Assembly (NCBI RefSeq): GCF_037076565.1
Contig: NZ_AP029028.1
Coordinates: 4,464,001 to 4,528,000 of the forward strand
DNA length: 64,000 nt
From: Herbaspirillum sp. DW155
GTDB lineage: Bacteria; Pseudomonadota; Gammaproteobacteria; Burkholderiales; Burkholderiaceae_D
Direction of reading: 5' to 3'
Positions 31,710 to 39,771 of this stretch are shown here, piece after piece (position 1 is the stretch's first letter; every line of letters begins with the position of its first letter). The notes beneath the pieces are model-generated. The model ran no database searches. It was not told where the DNA came from and saw only the letters and a program-made list of their open reading frames with translations. The position numbers and the translations under genes are program-made.

Positions 31710-33338
31710 ATGCCCAGCCGCCGTCATTTCCTCGCCGCCGCCAGCGCCGCCTCAGCGATGGCCGCACTCGGTCTGTCGCCGCGCGCGCTGGCGGCACAGG
31801 GCTTGCGCCTGGGCAGCGCGCAGCCGTTTGCCTTCGACACGCTCATCGCCCGCGCCCGCGACATGGCCCGCACGCCCTATCAGGCCCCGCCCGCTGCGCC
31901 CGCCGACGTACTGGACCAGATCGATTACGAAGCCCACGGCAAGATCCGCTTCAAGACTGCGGATGCCCTCTTCGCCCAAGGCCCCGGCGCGTTTCCGGTG
32001 ACCTTCTTTCATCTCGGCAAGTTCTTTCGTGTACCGGTACGGATGTTCATCCTTACTGGTCGAGGCGATGCCACTGTACCGGTACAGGCGCAGGAAGTGT
32101 CCTACCGCGATGACTACTTCGACATGCCCGCTGACAGCCCCGCGCACCGGCTGCCTGCGGGCAGCGGCTTTGCCGGTTTCCGCTTCCAGGAAAGCCGCCT
32201 GGCCGATCAACAGCTAAAGGACTGGCGCAATAATGACTGGGTGGCGTTTCTGGGCGCGTCCTATTTCCGTGCCATCGGCGATCTGTACCAGTACGGTTTG
32301 TCGGCACGCGGCATTGCCATCGATGTGGCCCAGGCCGACCGGCCGGAGGAATTTCCCGACTTCACGCAATTCTTCTTCGAGCCTTCCGCGCCGCACAGCG
32401 ATACCGTGGTGGTCTACGCACTGCTCGATGGCCCCAGCATCACCGGCGCGTATCGCTTCGCCATGCAGCGCAAGGACGGGGGCGGCGTCGGCATGGAGAT
32501 CGACAAGTCCCTGTTCCTGCGCCGCGACGTGGCGCGCCTGGGGCTGGCACCGGCCACCTCGATGTACTGGTTCTCGGAAACGGTCAAGGGCACGGGCGTG
32601 GACTGGCGGCCAGAGGTACATGACTCCGACGGTCTGGCGATCTGGAATGGCGCCGGCGAACATCTGTGGCGACCGCTCAACAATCCGCCGCGCACCATGG
32701 CCTCGGCCTTCAGCGACCAGCACCTGCGCGGCTTCGGGCTGCTGCAGCGCGACCGGGATTTCGATCATTATCTGGATGGCGTGCATTACGAACGCCGCCC
32801 CAGCCTGTGGGTGGAACCGCTGGGCGACTGGGGCGACGGCGAAGTGCAACTGATCGAACTGCGCACCGACGACGAGATCCACGACAACATCGTCGCCATG
32901 TGGGTGCCCAAGGCTCCGGCGCGCGCGGGCAATGCGTATCGCCTGCGCTACCGGCTCTACTGGCAGCAGGACGAGCCCTTCCCCACCCCGCTGGCGCGCT
33001 GCGTGGCCACGCGCCTGGGACGCGGCGGCCAGCCTGGACAGGCGCGCCCGCCGCAGGTGCGCAAGTTCATGGTGGAGTTCAAGGGCAAGCCATTGGAGGC
33101 CCTGCCCTTCGGCGTGCAACCGGAAGCCGTCATCACCGCCTCGCGCGGCAGCATTTCCTACGTCTACACCGAAGCCCTGCCCAATGGCGTGCCCGGCCAC
33201 TGGCGCGCGCAGTTCGACCTTACCGCCAGCGGCGCGGAGCCGGTCGAGCTGCGCCTGTTCCTGCGCCATCAGAGCCAGGCGCTCAGCGAGACCTGGTTGT
33301 TCCAGTACCACCCGTTTGCCTCGCGGGAGGTGTATTGA
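31710..33338 (+). CDS. opgD: Osmoregulated periplasmic glucan protein OpgD (MdoD)
   Basis: A periplasmic protein of the OpgG/OpgD family that shapes osmoregulated periplasmic glucans. E. coli OpgD is reported to cleave beta-1,2-glucan (GH186). The 542-residue precursor has a Tat signal with twin arginines R4-R5 (SRRHFLAAASAAS), which points to OpgD rather than Sec-exported OpgG. CAGGAGAA gives a strong ribosome site. The glucosyltransferase gene opgH and opgG are not in this window. Two copies of the palindrome GTACCGGTAC lie 45 bp apart at 32031 and 32076, both encoding Val-Pro-Val with the less common GTA codon. Confidence 0.88.
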   Translation: MPSRRHFLAAASAASAMAALGLSPRALAAQGLRLGSAQPFAFDTLIARARDMARTPYQAPPAAPADVLDQIDYEAHGKIRFKTADALFAQGPGAFPVTFFHLGKFFRVPVRMFILTGRGDATVPVQAQEVSYRDDYFDMPADSPAHRLPAGSGFAGFRFQESRLADQQLKDWRNNDWVAFLGASYFRAIGDLYQYGLSARGIAIDVAQADRPEEFPDFTQFFFEPSAPHSDTVVVYALLDGPSITGAYRFAMQRKDGGGVGMEIDKSLFLRRDVARLGLAPATSMYWFSETVKGTGVDWRPEVHDSDGLAIWNGAGEHLWRPLNNPPRTMASAFSDQHLRGFGLLQRDRDFDHYLDGVHYERRPSLWVEPLGDWGDGEVQLIELRTDDEIHDNIVAMWVPKAPARAGNAYRLRYRLYWQQDEPFPTPLARCVATRLGRGGQPGQARPPQVRKFMVEFKGKPLEALPFGVQPEAVITASRGSISYVYTEALPNGVPGHWRAQFDLTASGAEPVELRLFLRHQSQALSETWLFQYHPFASREVY

Positions 33339-33380
33339 AGCGCGGCCATGAAGTTTTTTTGCGGGGTCACGAAAAAATGT

Positions 33381-33409
33381 TTGTACTTTTTAGAAAAGCT
33401 CCTTATAAT
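33381..33409 (+). promoter_or_regulatory. Promoter of tRNA-Arg
   Basis: -35 TTGTAC (33381-33386), 17-bp spacer, perfect -10 TATAAT (33404-33409). The predicted start is about 5 nt before the mature tRNA. Confidence 0.8.
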
Positions 33410-33420
33410 CTCGGTCTTTC

Positions 33421-33497
33421 GCGGCTGTAGCTCAGCTGGATAGAGTACTTGGCTACGAACCAAGGGGTCGTGGGTTCGATTCCTGCCAGCCGCACCA
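33421..33497 (+). tRNA. tRNA-Arg (anticodon ACG)
   Basis: Acceptor stem GCGGCTG/CAGCCGC, anticodon stem CTTGG/CCAAG with loop CTACGAA (anticodon ACG, read as ICG), T-loop GGTTCGATTCC, discriminator A and encoded CCA. It has its own promoter and terminator. Confidence 0.97.
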
Positions 33498-33507
33498 TAT
33501 GTAGTAG

Positions 33508-33541
33508 AAAAAGGGTCCATCGCAAGATGGACCCTTTTTTG
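33508..33541 (+). terminator. Intrinsic terminator of tRNA-Arg
   Basis: A 12-bp stem AAAGGGTCCATC/GATGGACCCTTT with a GCAA loop and a T-rich tail, 12 bases past the CCA end. Confidence 0.88.
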
Positions 33542-33691
33542 TTTTCTGCAGCTCATCCACAAAATCAAAGCCTGGCCGACGGCGGATTACGCCATCGTCC
33601 GACAGGCGTGCCCAGCTCGGCTGGCGATAATCAAGGCTCCCCTACCGATCCCTATCCGATTTGCATCCCCGCGATGCCTACAGGAGCCGCA

Positions 33692-33994
33692 ATGAAAAAG
33701 ACGTCCTTCCTCATGTTGGCCGCTGGTTCCCTGGCCATGCTGGCCGCTGCCAGACCGGTACTGCGCCGCTACGGCGAGCTCAACCGCCGCGCCGTCAATA
33801 CGCAGGCCGGCAGCGCATCGGGCCACCCCGCCGTCTTCAGCCCAGAAGACATGCAGCCGGTCGCGCAGGAAAGCAGCATGGTGGCCGAGGGCGCGCAGCA
33901 GCACGAGCCGGCCGGCGCAGCGCCGGTACAAGCCGCACCAGTGCCTGCCGCTGCGCGCAAGGACGGGGATTTCGCACCGCCCGTGGGCGCCTGA
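33692..33994 (+). CDS. Small exported or membrane-anchored hypothetical protein
   Basis: A 100-residue protein with a start well marked by CAGGAG five bases before ATG 33692. Residues 1-22 form a lysine-led hydrophobic signal or anchor (KKTSFLMLAAGSLAMLAAA). The remainder is low-complexity, rich in Ala, Pro, Gln and Glu, with no cysteine or recognisable motif. Function unknown. It lies between tRNA-Arg and the convergent RND gene. Confidence 0.6.
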   Translation: MKKTSFLMLAAGSLAMLAAARPVLRRYGELNRRAVNTQAGSASGHPAVFSPEDMQPVAQESSMVAEGAQQHEPAGAAPVQAAPVPAAARKDGDFAPPVGA

Positions 33995-34074
33995 TCTAGG
34001 GCCGCTGGCCGTCCGGGTCTGTGCCGTGAGCGCAGGAGGGGACGCATTGCGCCGCCCCTCACTGCACGGTTGCA

Positions 34075-37000
34075 TCAGGGCTGCTCCCTGCGCTGATCCG
34101 GGCGCCGCCGCCCCGCCCCCGCGCCCAGTACCAGCACGAACAGCAGCGGCACGAACAACACTGCCAGCACGGTCGCACTGATCATGCCACCGAAGACGCC
34201 CGTACCGATCGCACGCTGTGTCTCGGCGCTGGCACCGGAGGCCAGCATGAGCGGCACCACGCCCAGCGCAAAGGCCAGCGACGTCATGAGGATGGGCCGC
34301 AAACGCAGCACCGCCGCCTTGATCGCCGCTTCCACCAGCCCGGCGCCTTCGGCTCGCAACTGGCGGGCGAATTCCACGATGAGGATGGCATTCTTGGCGG
34401 ACAGCCCGATGACGGTGATCATGCCGACCTTGAAGAAGACGTCATTGGGCATGTCGCGCAAGATCACCGCTGCCACCGCGCCGACCAGTCCCAGCGGCAC
34501 CGCCAGCATGACTGCCAGCGGAATGCGCCAGCTCTCGTAGAGCGCCGCCAGCACCAGGAACACCACCAGCATCGACAAGCCCATCAGCATCGGCGCCTGG
34601 GCTGCCGAGAGGCGTTCCTGCAGCGACTGGCCGGTCCACGCAACGGCAAAGCCGGGCGGCAATTGCTGCGCCAGGCGCTCCATCTCGGCCATGGCTTCCC
34701 CACTGGCCACGCCCGCGGCGGCGCTGCCTGAAATGCGCACTGCCGGGAATCCCTGATAGCGCTGCAGTTGCGTGGGCAACATCTGCCAGGACGGCCTGAC
34801 CAGTTCGGCCAGCGGCACCATGCCGCCGCTCTGGTTGCGGACATGCAGCTTCATCACATCCTCGATCTGCATGCGCGATGCGGCCTGGGCCTGCACGATG
34901 ACCTGCTGCATGCGGCCGGCATTGGGGAAATCATTGACGTAGAGCGAACCGATGGCGGCCGACAGGGTGTCGCTGATGCTGGCAAAGGACACGCCAAGCG
35001 CGGCCGCCTTGTGGCGATCGATCTCCAGCTGCAGGCCGGAACCGGACGGCAGGCCATCCGAATAGACGCCTGCCAGCTTGTCGCTGCGGGCAGCCAGCGC
35101 CAGCAGCTGCGCTTCGGCCGCCTTGAGCGCGGCATTGCCCTGGTTGGCGCGGTCCTGCAGGCGCATGGCAAAGCCGGAGGAATTACCCAGCTCATCGATG
35201 GCCGGGGGCAGCAGGCTCATGACGATGCCATCCACACCGCTTTCCATCGCGGCCTGCGCATGCTGGGTCTCCAGCGCGGCGGTGGAACCCTTGCGCTCTT
35301 TCCAGTCCTTCAGTTCGGTGAAGGCCATCGCGGCATTGGGACCGGAACCGGAAAAGCCGAAGCCCAGTACGGACAGATTGGCACCGATATCTTCGCGCGT
35401 CTTCAGATAGCGCTCGAACTGATCCACGGCGCGGGCAGTGCGCTCGGCGGTGGCATCGGCGGGCAGCTGGAAACTGGTCATGAAATAGCCCTGGTCTTCT
35501 TCCGGCAGGAAGGCCGAGGGCAGTGCCCGCAAGCCCAGCACCAGCAAGAGCGACAGCGCGCCATAGAGCAGCATCATGCGCACGCCCCGCGCGATGACGC
35601 GGCCCAGCAGCGATTCGTAGCGCCGCGTCAGGCGGGCGAAGGCGCGGTTGAAGGCACCGAAGACGCCGCGCTTCTCATGATGGCCGGGCGCTACGGGCTT
35701 GAGCAGCGTGGCACAGAGCGCCGGCGTCAGGCTCAGCGCCAGCAAGGCCGAGAACAGGATCGACACCGCCATGGCCAGTGCGAACTGGCGATAGATCACC
35801 CCGACCGATCCGCTGGCCAGCGCCATGGGGATGAACACCGCCGTCAGGACCAGGGTGATGCCGACGATGGCCCCGGTGATCTCGCGCATGGCCTTGATGG
35901 TCGCCTCGCGCGGCGCGAGCCCCTCCTCGGCCATGATGCGCTCGACGTTTTCGACCACCACGATGGCGTCATCGACGATGATGCCGATGGCCAGCACCAT
36001 GCCGAACATGGTCAGCACATTGACCGAGTAGCCGGCCACCAGCATCACCCCCAGCGTGCCCAGCAGGGCGATGGGCGCGACGATGGCCGGGATGAGGGTA
36101 TAGCGCACGTTCTGCAGGAACAGGTACATCACCAGGAACACCAGCACCATGGCTTCGATCAGGGTCTGCACCACTTTCTGGATGGACACCTTGACGAAGG
36201 GCGCCGTGTTGTAGGGCAGCGAGAAGTGCATGCCCTGCGGCAGGCTGGGGCGCAGTTCTTCCATGCGTGCCTGGATGGCCGCAGCGGTGCGCACGGCATT
36301 GGCCCCGGGCGAGAGCTGCACCGCAGCCACACCGGCGGGCTTGCCGTTCTCACGGTTGACGAATGCGTAGGACTGCGCACCCAGCTCGACCTTCGCCACA
36401 TCGCCCAGCAATACCCGCGAACCATCCGCCTTGGCCTTGAGCACGATGGAAGCGAACTGGGCCGGTGACTGCAACTGGCCCGGTACAGTCAGGGGAACGG
36501 CAATCTGCTGGCCCGGTACAGTTGGCGTATCACCCAGGCGCCCCGGAGCAATCTGTGCGTTCTGCTGGTTGATCGCGGCACTGATGTCGCTCACCGACAG
36601 GCCGAAAGCATTGAGCTTGAAGGGATCGATCCAGATGCGCATGGCCTGCTCGGCACCAAACAGTTGCACGCGGCCCACGCCTTCGATACGGCGCAGCTCT
36701 TCGACGATATTGCGGGCCAGGTAATCGTTGAGACGGATTTCATCGTAGCGGCCATCCGTGGAGGTCAGGCTGACCATGAGCAGGAAGCCCGAGGCCGCCG
36801 ATTCCACGCTCACGCCGTTCTGCCGCACCGTCTGCGGCAGACGCGCTTCGATGGCCTTGAGCTTGTTCTGCACATCCACCTGCGCCAGTTCCGGGTCCGT
36901 GCCCGGTTTGAAGGTGACGGTGATCTGGGCGCTGCCCGAGGTATCGGCCGAGGATTCGAAATAGAGCAGGTTCTTCACGCCCGATAGCTCGCGCTCGATC

Positions 37001-37191
37001 AGGCTGATGACGCCATCGTTCATGGTCTGGGGCGTGGCGCCCGGATAGGTGGCGGTGATCGTCACGCTGGGCGGAGCCACCGAGGGATAGCGGGCGATGG
37101 GCAACTGGCTCATGGCGATCACGCCGAAGAGCATGATGAACAGGGCGACCACCCAGGCAAAGACGGGACGGTCGATGAAAAAGCGGGGCAT
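34075..37191 (-). CDS. RND multidrug efflux permease (AcrB/MexB-like, HAE1)
   Basis: A proton-driven inner-membrane pump of 1038 residues with the usual twelve spans and two large periplasmic loops. The start MPRFFIDRPVFAWV is canonical for HAE1 pumps. The relay aspartates lie in GIIVDDAIVVVEN (about residue 405) and the relay lysine in GLSAKNAILIVEFA (about residue 935). The open frame extends 271 codons upstream over the divergent regulator gene and is rejected. The membrane-fusion protein and outer-membrane channel genes that normally accompany such a permease are absent on both sides. It faces a two-component system that probably controls it. Confidence 0.93.
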   Translation of the reverse strand: MPRFFIDRPVFAWVVALFIMLFGVIAMSQLPIARYPSVAPPSVTITATYPGATPQTMNDGVISLIERELSGVKNLLYFESSADTSGSAQITVTFKPGTDPELAQVDVQNKLKAIEARLPQTVRQNGVSVESAASGFLLMVSLTSTDGRYDEIRLNDYLARNIVEELRRIEGVGRVQLFGAEQAMRIWIDPFKLNAFGLSVSDISAAINQQNAQIAPGRLGDTPTVPGQQIAVPLTVPGQLQSPAQFASIVLKAKADGSRVLLGDVAKVELGAQSYAFVNRENGKPAGVAAVQLSPGANAVRTAAAIQARMEELRPSLPQGMHFSLPYNTAPFVKVSIQKVVQTLIEAMVLVFLVMYLFLQNVRYTLIPAIVAPIALLGTLGVMLVAGYSVNVLTMFGMVLAIGIIVDDAIVVVENVERIMAEEGLAPREATIKAMREITGAIVGITLVLTAVFIPMALASGSVGVIYRQFALAMAVSILFSALLALSLTPALCATLLKPVAPGHHEKRGVFGAFNRAFARLTRRYESLLGRVIARGVRMMLLYGALSLLLVLGLRALPSAFLPEEDQGYFMTSFQLPADATAERTARAVDQFERYLKTREDIGANLSVLGFGFSGSGPNAAMAFTELKDWKERKGSTAALETQHAQAAMESGVDGIVMSLLPPAIDELGNSSGFAMRLQDRANQGNAALKAAEAQLLALAARSDKLAGVYSDGLPSGSGLQLEIDRHKAAALGVSFASISDTLSAAIGSLYVNDFPNAGRMQQVIVQAQAASRMQIEDVMKLHVRNQSGGMVPLAELVRPSWQMLPTQLQRYQGFPAVRISGSAAAGVASGEAMAEMERLAQQLPPGFAVAWTGQSLQERLSAAQAPMLMGLSMLVVFLVLAALYESWRIPLAVMLAVPLGLVGAVAAVILRDMPNDVFFKVGMITVIGLSAKNAILIVEFARQLRAEGAGLVEAAIKAAVLRLRPILMTSLAFALGVVPLMLASGASAETQRAIGTGVFGGMISATVLAVLFVPLLFVLVLGAGAGRRRPDQRREQP

Positions 37192-37250
37192 GCAGAAACT
37201 CCATCGAGGGGAACGCGCGAAGGTCGTGGCTACCGGTCCAGGCCAGCCCC

Positions 37251-37280
37251 CTGTCGCTTGGCGCAGGGCGACAGTACAAT
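37251..37280 (+). promoter_or_regulatory. Inverted repeat and -10 element before the response-regulator gene
   Basis: CTGTCGC (37251-37257) and GCGACAG (37268-37274) form a perfect 7-bp inverted repeat with a 10-base spacer, directly followed by a -10-like TACAAT (37275-37280). It lies in the 153-bp divergent spacer between the RND pump and the regulator, so it is a likely binding site for the regulator. Confidence 0.5.
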
Positions 37281-37344
37281 CGCGGGCGAAGGCGGAGTCT
37301 GGGCCATCGGCGTGAGGATTGCGCGGTACAACTATGGAGTTTCG

Positions 37345-38100
37345 ATGGAGAAGGCAACAATGACAGCACCCCAGCTGGGCCTGGGCGAGGATACCGCGGT
37401 GCAGGGAGCGTTGATCCTGATCGCCGAGGATGCCATCGAGATCGCCGAGATCCTCGCCGCCTACCTGGCCCGCAGCGGCATGCGCAGCGTGCACGCGGCC
37501 GATGGTGCCAGGGCACTGGAACTGCATCTCTCGCTCAAGCCGGACCTGGTGCTGCTGGACATCCAGATGCCGCAGGTCAACGGCTGGCAGGTACTGGCGC
37601 AGATCCGCCAGCGCGGCCATACGCCGGTGATCCTGCTGACCGCGCTGGATCAGGACGTGGACAAGCTCATGGGCTTGCGCATCGGTGCCGATGACTACGT
37701 GGTCAAGCCCTTCAATCCGGCCGAGGTGGTGGCACGGGTGGAAGCGGTACTGCGCCGCAGCCTGCCGCGCGAGGCGCGCGACGAGCGGCGCATCCTGCGC
37801 GCCCCGCCCTTCGTGATCGACTTCGAACAGCATGAGATAGTGGCCGAGATCGAGGGGGTGCGCCATACGCTGGTCCTGACACTGACCGAATTCAAACTGC
37901 TGGCGCAGCTGGCGCGTGCACCGCGCCGCGTGTTCAGCCGCGCCGAACTGCTGGCGACCTGCCTGCCCGAGGGCGATACCCTGGAGCGCACCGTGGACAG
38001 CCATGTCAGCAAGCTGCGCAAGAAACTGGAAGACCTGGGCATCGCCGGCATCCCGGTGAGCATCCGCGGGGTCGGCTATCGCTTCCGGTCGGGCAGCTGA
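37345..38100 (+). CDS. OmpR/PhoB-family response regulator (BaeR-like)
   Basis: A 251-residue DNA-binding regulator. The receiver domain (about 22-138) has acidic residues E28-D29, phospho-acceptor D72 in LVLLDIQMP, and K121 in VVKPF. The C-terminal winged helix (about 150-250) ends VSIRGVGYRF. ATG 37345 has GGAG six bases upstream; an alternative ATG lies at 37360. The sensor kinase gene follows after 21 bp. Its likely target is the divergent RND pump, by analogy with BaeSR-controlled efflux. Confidence 0.92.
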   Translation: MEKATMTAPQLGLGEDTAVQGALILIAEDAIEIAEILAAYLARSGMRSVHAADGARALELHLSLKPDLVLLDIQMPQVNGWQVLAQIRQRGHTPVILLTALDQDVDKLMGLRIGADDYVVKPFNPAEVVARVEAVLRRSLPREARDERRILRAPPFVIDFEQHEIVAEIEGVRHTLVLTLTEFKLLAQLARAPRRVFSRAELLATCLPEGDTLERTVDSHVSKLRKKLEDLGIAGIPVSIRGVGYRFRSGS

Positions 38101-38121
38101 GTCTCAGGCAGCAAGGCAGAC

Positions 38122-39210
38122 ATGAAACCCGACATCGATCTCATCACCCTCTGGCGCGGCAAGGGGCTGGCGCGCCAGATCATCCGCTCCATCGCCATCC
38201 TGGCACTGAGCATCATGCTCATGGTGCTGCTGGGGTCGTACGGGTTTTATTCGACCATGTTCATCCTCATGCCCACGGCGCTCTCGGCACCGGACAGCTG
38301 GCTGCCCTCGCCTGCGGAATGGGGATGGATCATCGTCACCACCTTGATCGGCATGGCCATCGCGGTGTGGGTGGCGATGCGCCTGTCGCGCCGTATCCTC
38401 ACGCCCCTCAATTCGGTGGCCAGCAGCCTGCGCCGGGTGGCGCAAGGGGATCTGGCCGCGCGCGCGGCGGCGCAACGGCAACCGCTGGACGAGGCGTCGC
38501 AACTCATCAGTGACTTCAACACCATGGCCGAGCGCCTGGAGCGCGCGCAACAGGAGCGCATCTTCTGGAACGCCGCGATTGCCCACGAATTGCGTACCCC
38601 GGTGACGATCCTGCGCGGACGCTTGCAGGGCTTGTCCGATGGCGTGTTCCAGCCTGATCCGGCGCTCTTTGCCAGCTTGCTGGTGCAGGTGGAAGGACTG
38701 GGCCGGCTGATCGAGGACTTGCGCATCGTCGGGCTGGCCGAAAACGGTCACCTGCGCATCCAGTTGCAGCAGACCGACCTGCGGCACGAGGTCATGACGG
38801 TGCTCAAGGCGTGCGAGGCGGCGCTGCAGGAAAAGGGCTTCACCCTCACCGTGGCGCTCAGTGCGCACGCCGCGGTATGCGACCCGGTGCGCATCCGACA
38901 GGCCTTGCTGGCCCTGCTGGAAAACGCCCTGCAGCACGCCACGCCGGGGCCCTTGCACATCAGCACCGCGCAGATCGATGGCCAGCATTGTCTGCGGGTG
39001 GAAGACAGCGGCCCCGGTCTGACGGAGGCCGACGCCGGGCGCATCTTCGATGCCTTCCAGCGCGCAGCGCATGCGGGTGCGGCTGCGCCCAAGGGGAGCG
39101 GCCTGGGACTGGCCGTGGTGCGCGCCATCGCCAGCGCGCATCACGGCCAGGCAGACTGCCGCCCCTCGCCCCTGGGCGGGAGCTGTTTCGAACTGCGCTG
39201 GCCGGAATGA
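38122..39210 (+). CDS. Sensor histidine kinase (BaeS-like, small sensor domain)
   Basis: A 362-residue inner-membrane kinase. Two spans (about 21-50 and 68-88) enclose only about 18 periplasmic residues, so sensing is probably intramembrane. HAMP (89-142), HisKA with H155 in AHELRTPVTIL, and an HATPase domain with the N, G1 (VEDSGPGL) and G2 (GSGLGLAVVRAIASAHHG) boxes follow. It pairs with the upstream response regulator in one operon. BaeS proper has a larger periplasmic domain. Confidence 0.9.
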   Translation: MKPDIDLITLWRGKGLARQIIRSIAILALSIMLMVLLGSYGFYSTMFILMPTALSAPDSWLPSPAEWGWIIVTTLIGMAIAVWVAMRLSRRILTPLNSVASSLRRVAQGDLAARAAAQRQPLDEASQLISDFNTMAERLERAQQERIFWNAAIAHELRTPVTILRGRLQGLSDGVFQPDPALFASLLVQVEGLGRLIEDLRIVGLAENGHLRIQLQQTDLRHEVMTVLKACEAALQEKGFTLTVALSAHAAVCDPVRIRQALLALLENALQHATPGPLHISTAQIDGQHCLRVEDSGPGLTEADAGRIFDAFQRAAHAGAAAPKGSGLGLAVVRAIASAHHGQADCRPSPLGGSCFELRWPE

Positions 39211-39771
39211 ATCCGACCAAAAATCGCCGGAAGGTTCATGCGGTCCAGAGCGGCCATGCCGCCTGTCGGGCATTCCCGGCACGCGACTGAATCTTCGTTC
39301 ACATCGCCCGCCAGCCCCCGCCAGTCGGGCGTTTCGCGGCGCTAGCGCATCGCCAGTACAGCGGACGGGTTCCTGAGCTTGAAGGCAGCGACCAGCTCGG
39401 TGAGCTTGTTGGCCTGCCCGTTCATTGATTTAAATAAATAAACTGAATTAAGAATGCTAAATTTATTTTATTGGTTATATTTGGTTATTCAATGTCGTTA
39501 CTGATGAGCTAATCCGTTTTTTCAGGAAAAAGACAAGGATTTTCCTGATTGACGGTATTTTTCTGAAGAAGTGGGAGAAGCTGGCGTTGTGCAGGGGAGC
39601 GCCAGACCGGCGCAGAGCGCATCAGAAGCCCCTGACGGGCGCCTTGTGCCGCCGTTGTGGCTGCTTCATCGGAACAAGGGTGTATATTTTGACCAGTCAA
39701 TGTGAACATCCATGCAAGACCATCACAAGATCACGGGCGGCTGCAGCTCAAGCCGGGTCAAGGGGGATGAC
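39211..39771. other. Spacer with chemoreceptor remnant and AT-rich patch
   Basis: These 561 bases hold no intact gene. The first 130 are GC-rich, then comes the remnant of a chemoreceptor gene (39342-39423, minus). From about 39424 to 39550 the composition becomes strongly AT-rich, with a 9-bp inverted repeat TCAGGAAAA-N9-TTTTCCTGA at 39522-39548. A -10-like TATATT at 39683-39688 may belong to the solute-binding protein gene. Confidence 0.55.
39342..39423 (-). pseudogene. 3' remnant of a methyl-accepting chemotaxis protein gene
   Basis: The minus strand reads GQANKLTELVAAFKLRN and a few more residues before a TAG stop. This matches the usual C-terminal end of chemoreceptors (Q-A-x-x-L-x-x-L-V-A-x-F-K-L). 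The rest of the receptor is missing; the reading runs straight into the AT-rich patch. It looks like the tail left by a deletion or insertion. The segment is short, so the call rests on motif resemblance. Confidence 0.55.

Noticed and set aside
34768..36468. A 566-codon plus-strand open frame antisense to the RND permease
   Set aside because: Shadow frame of a GC-rich gene, of low-complexity His/Gln/Arg/Gly character. The permease motifs are on the other strand.
37192..38004. Upstream extension of the RND frame by 271 codons
   Set aside because: It runs antisense through the response-regulator gene. MPRFFIDRP at 37191 is the canonical RND start.
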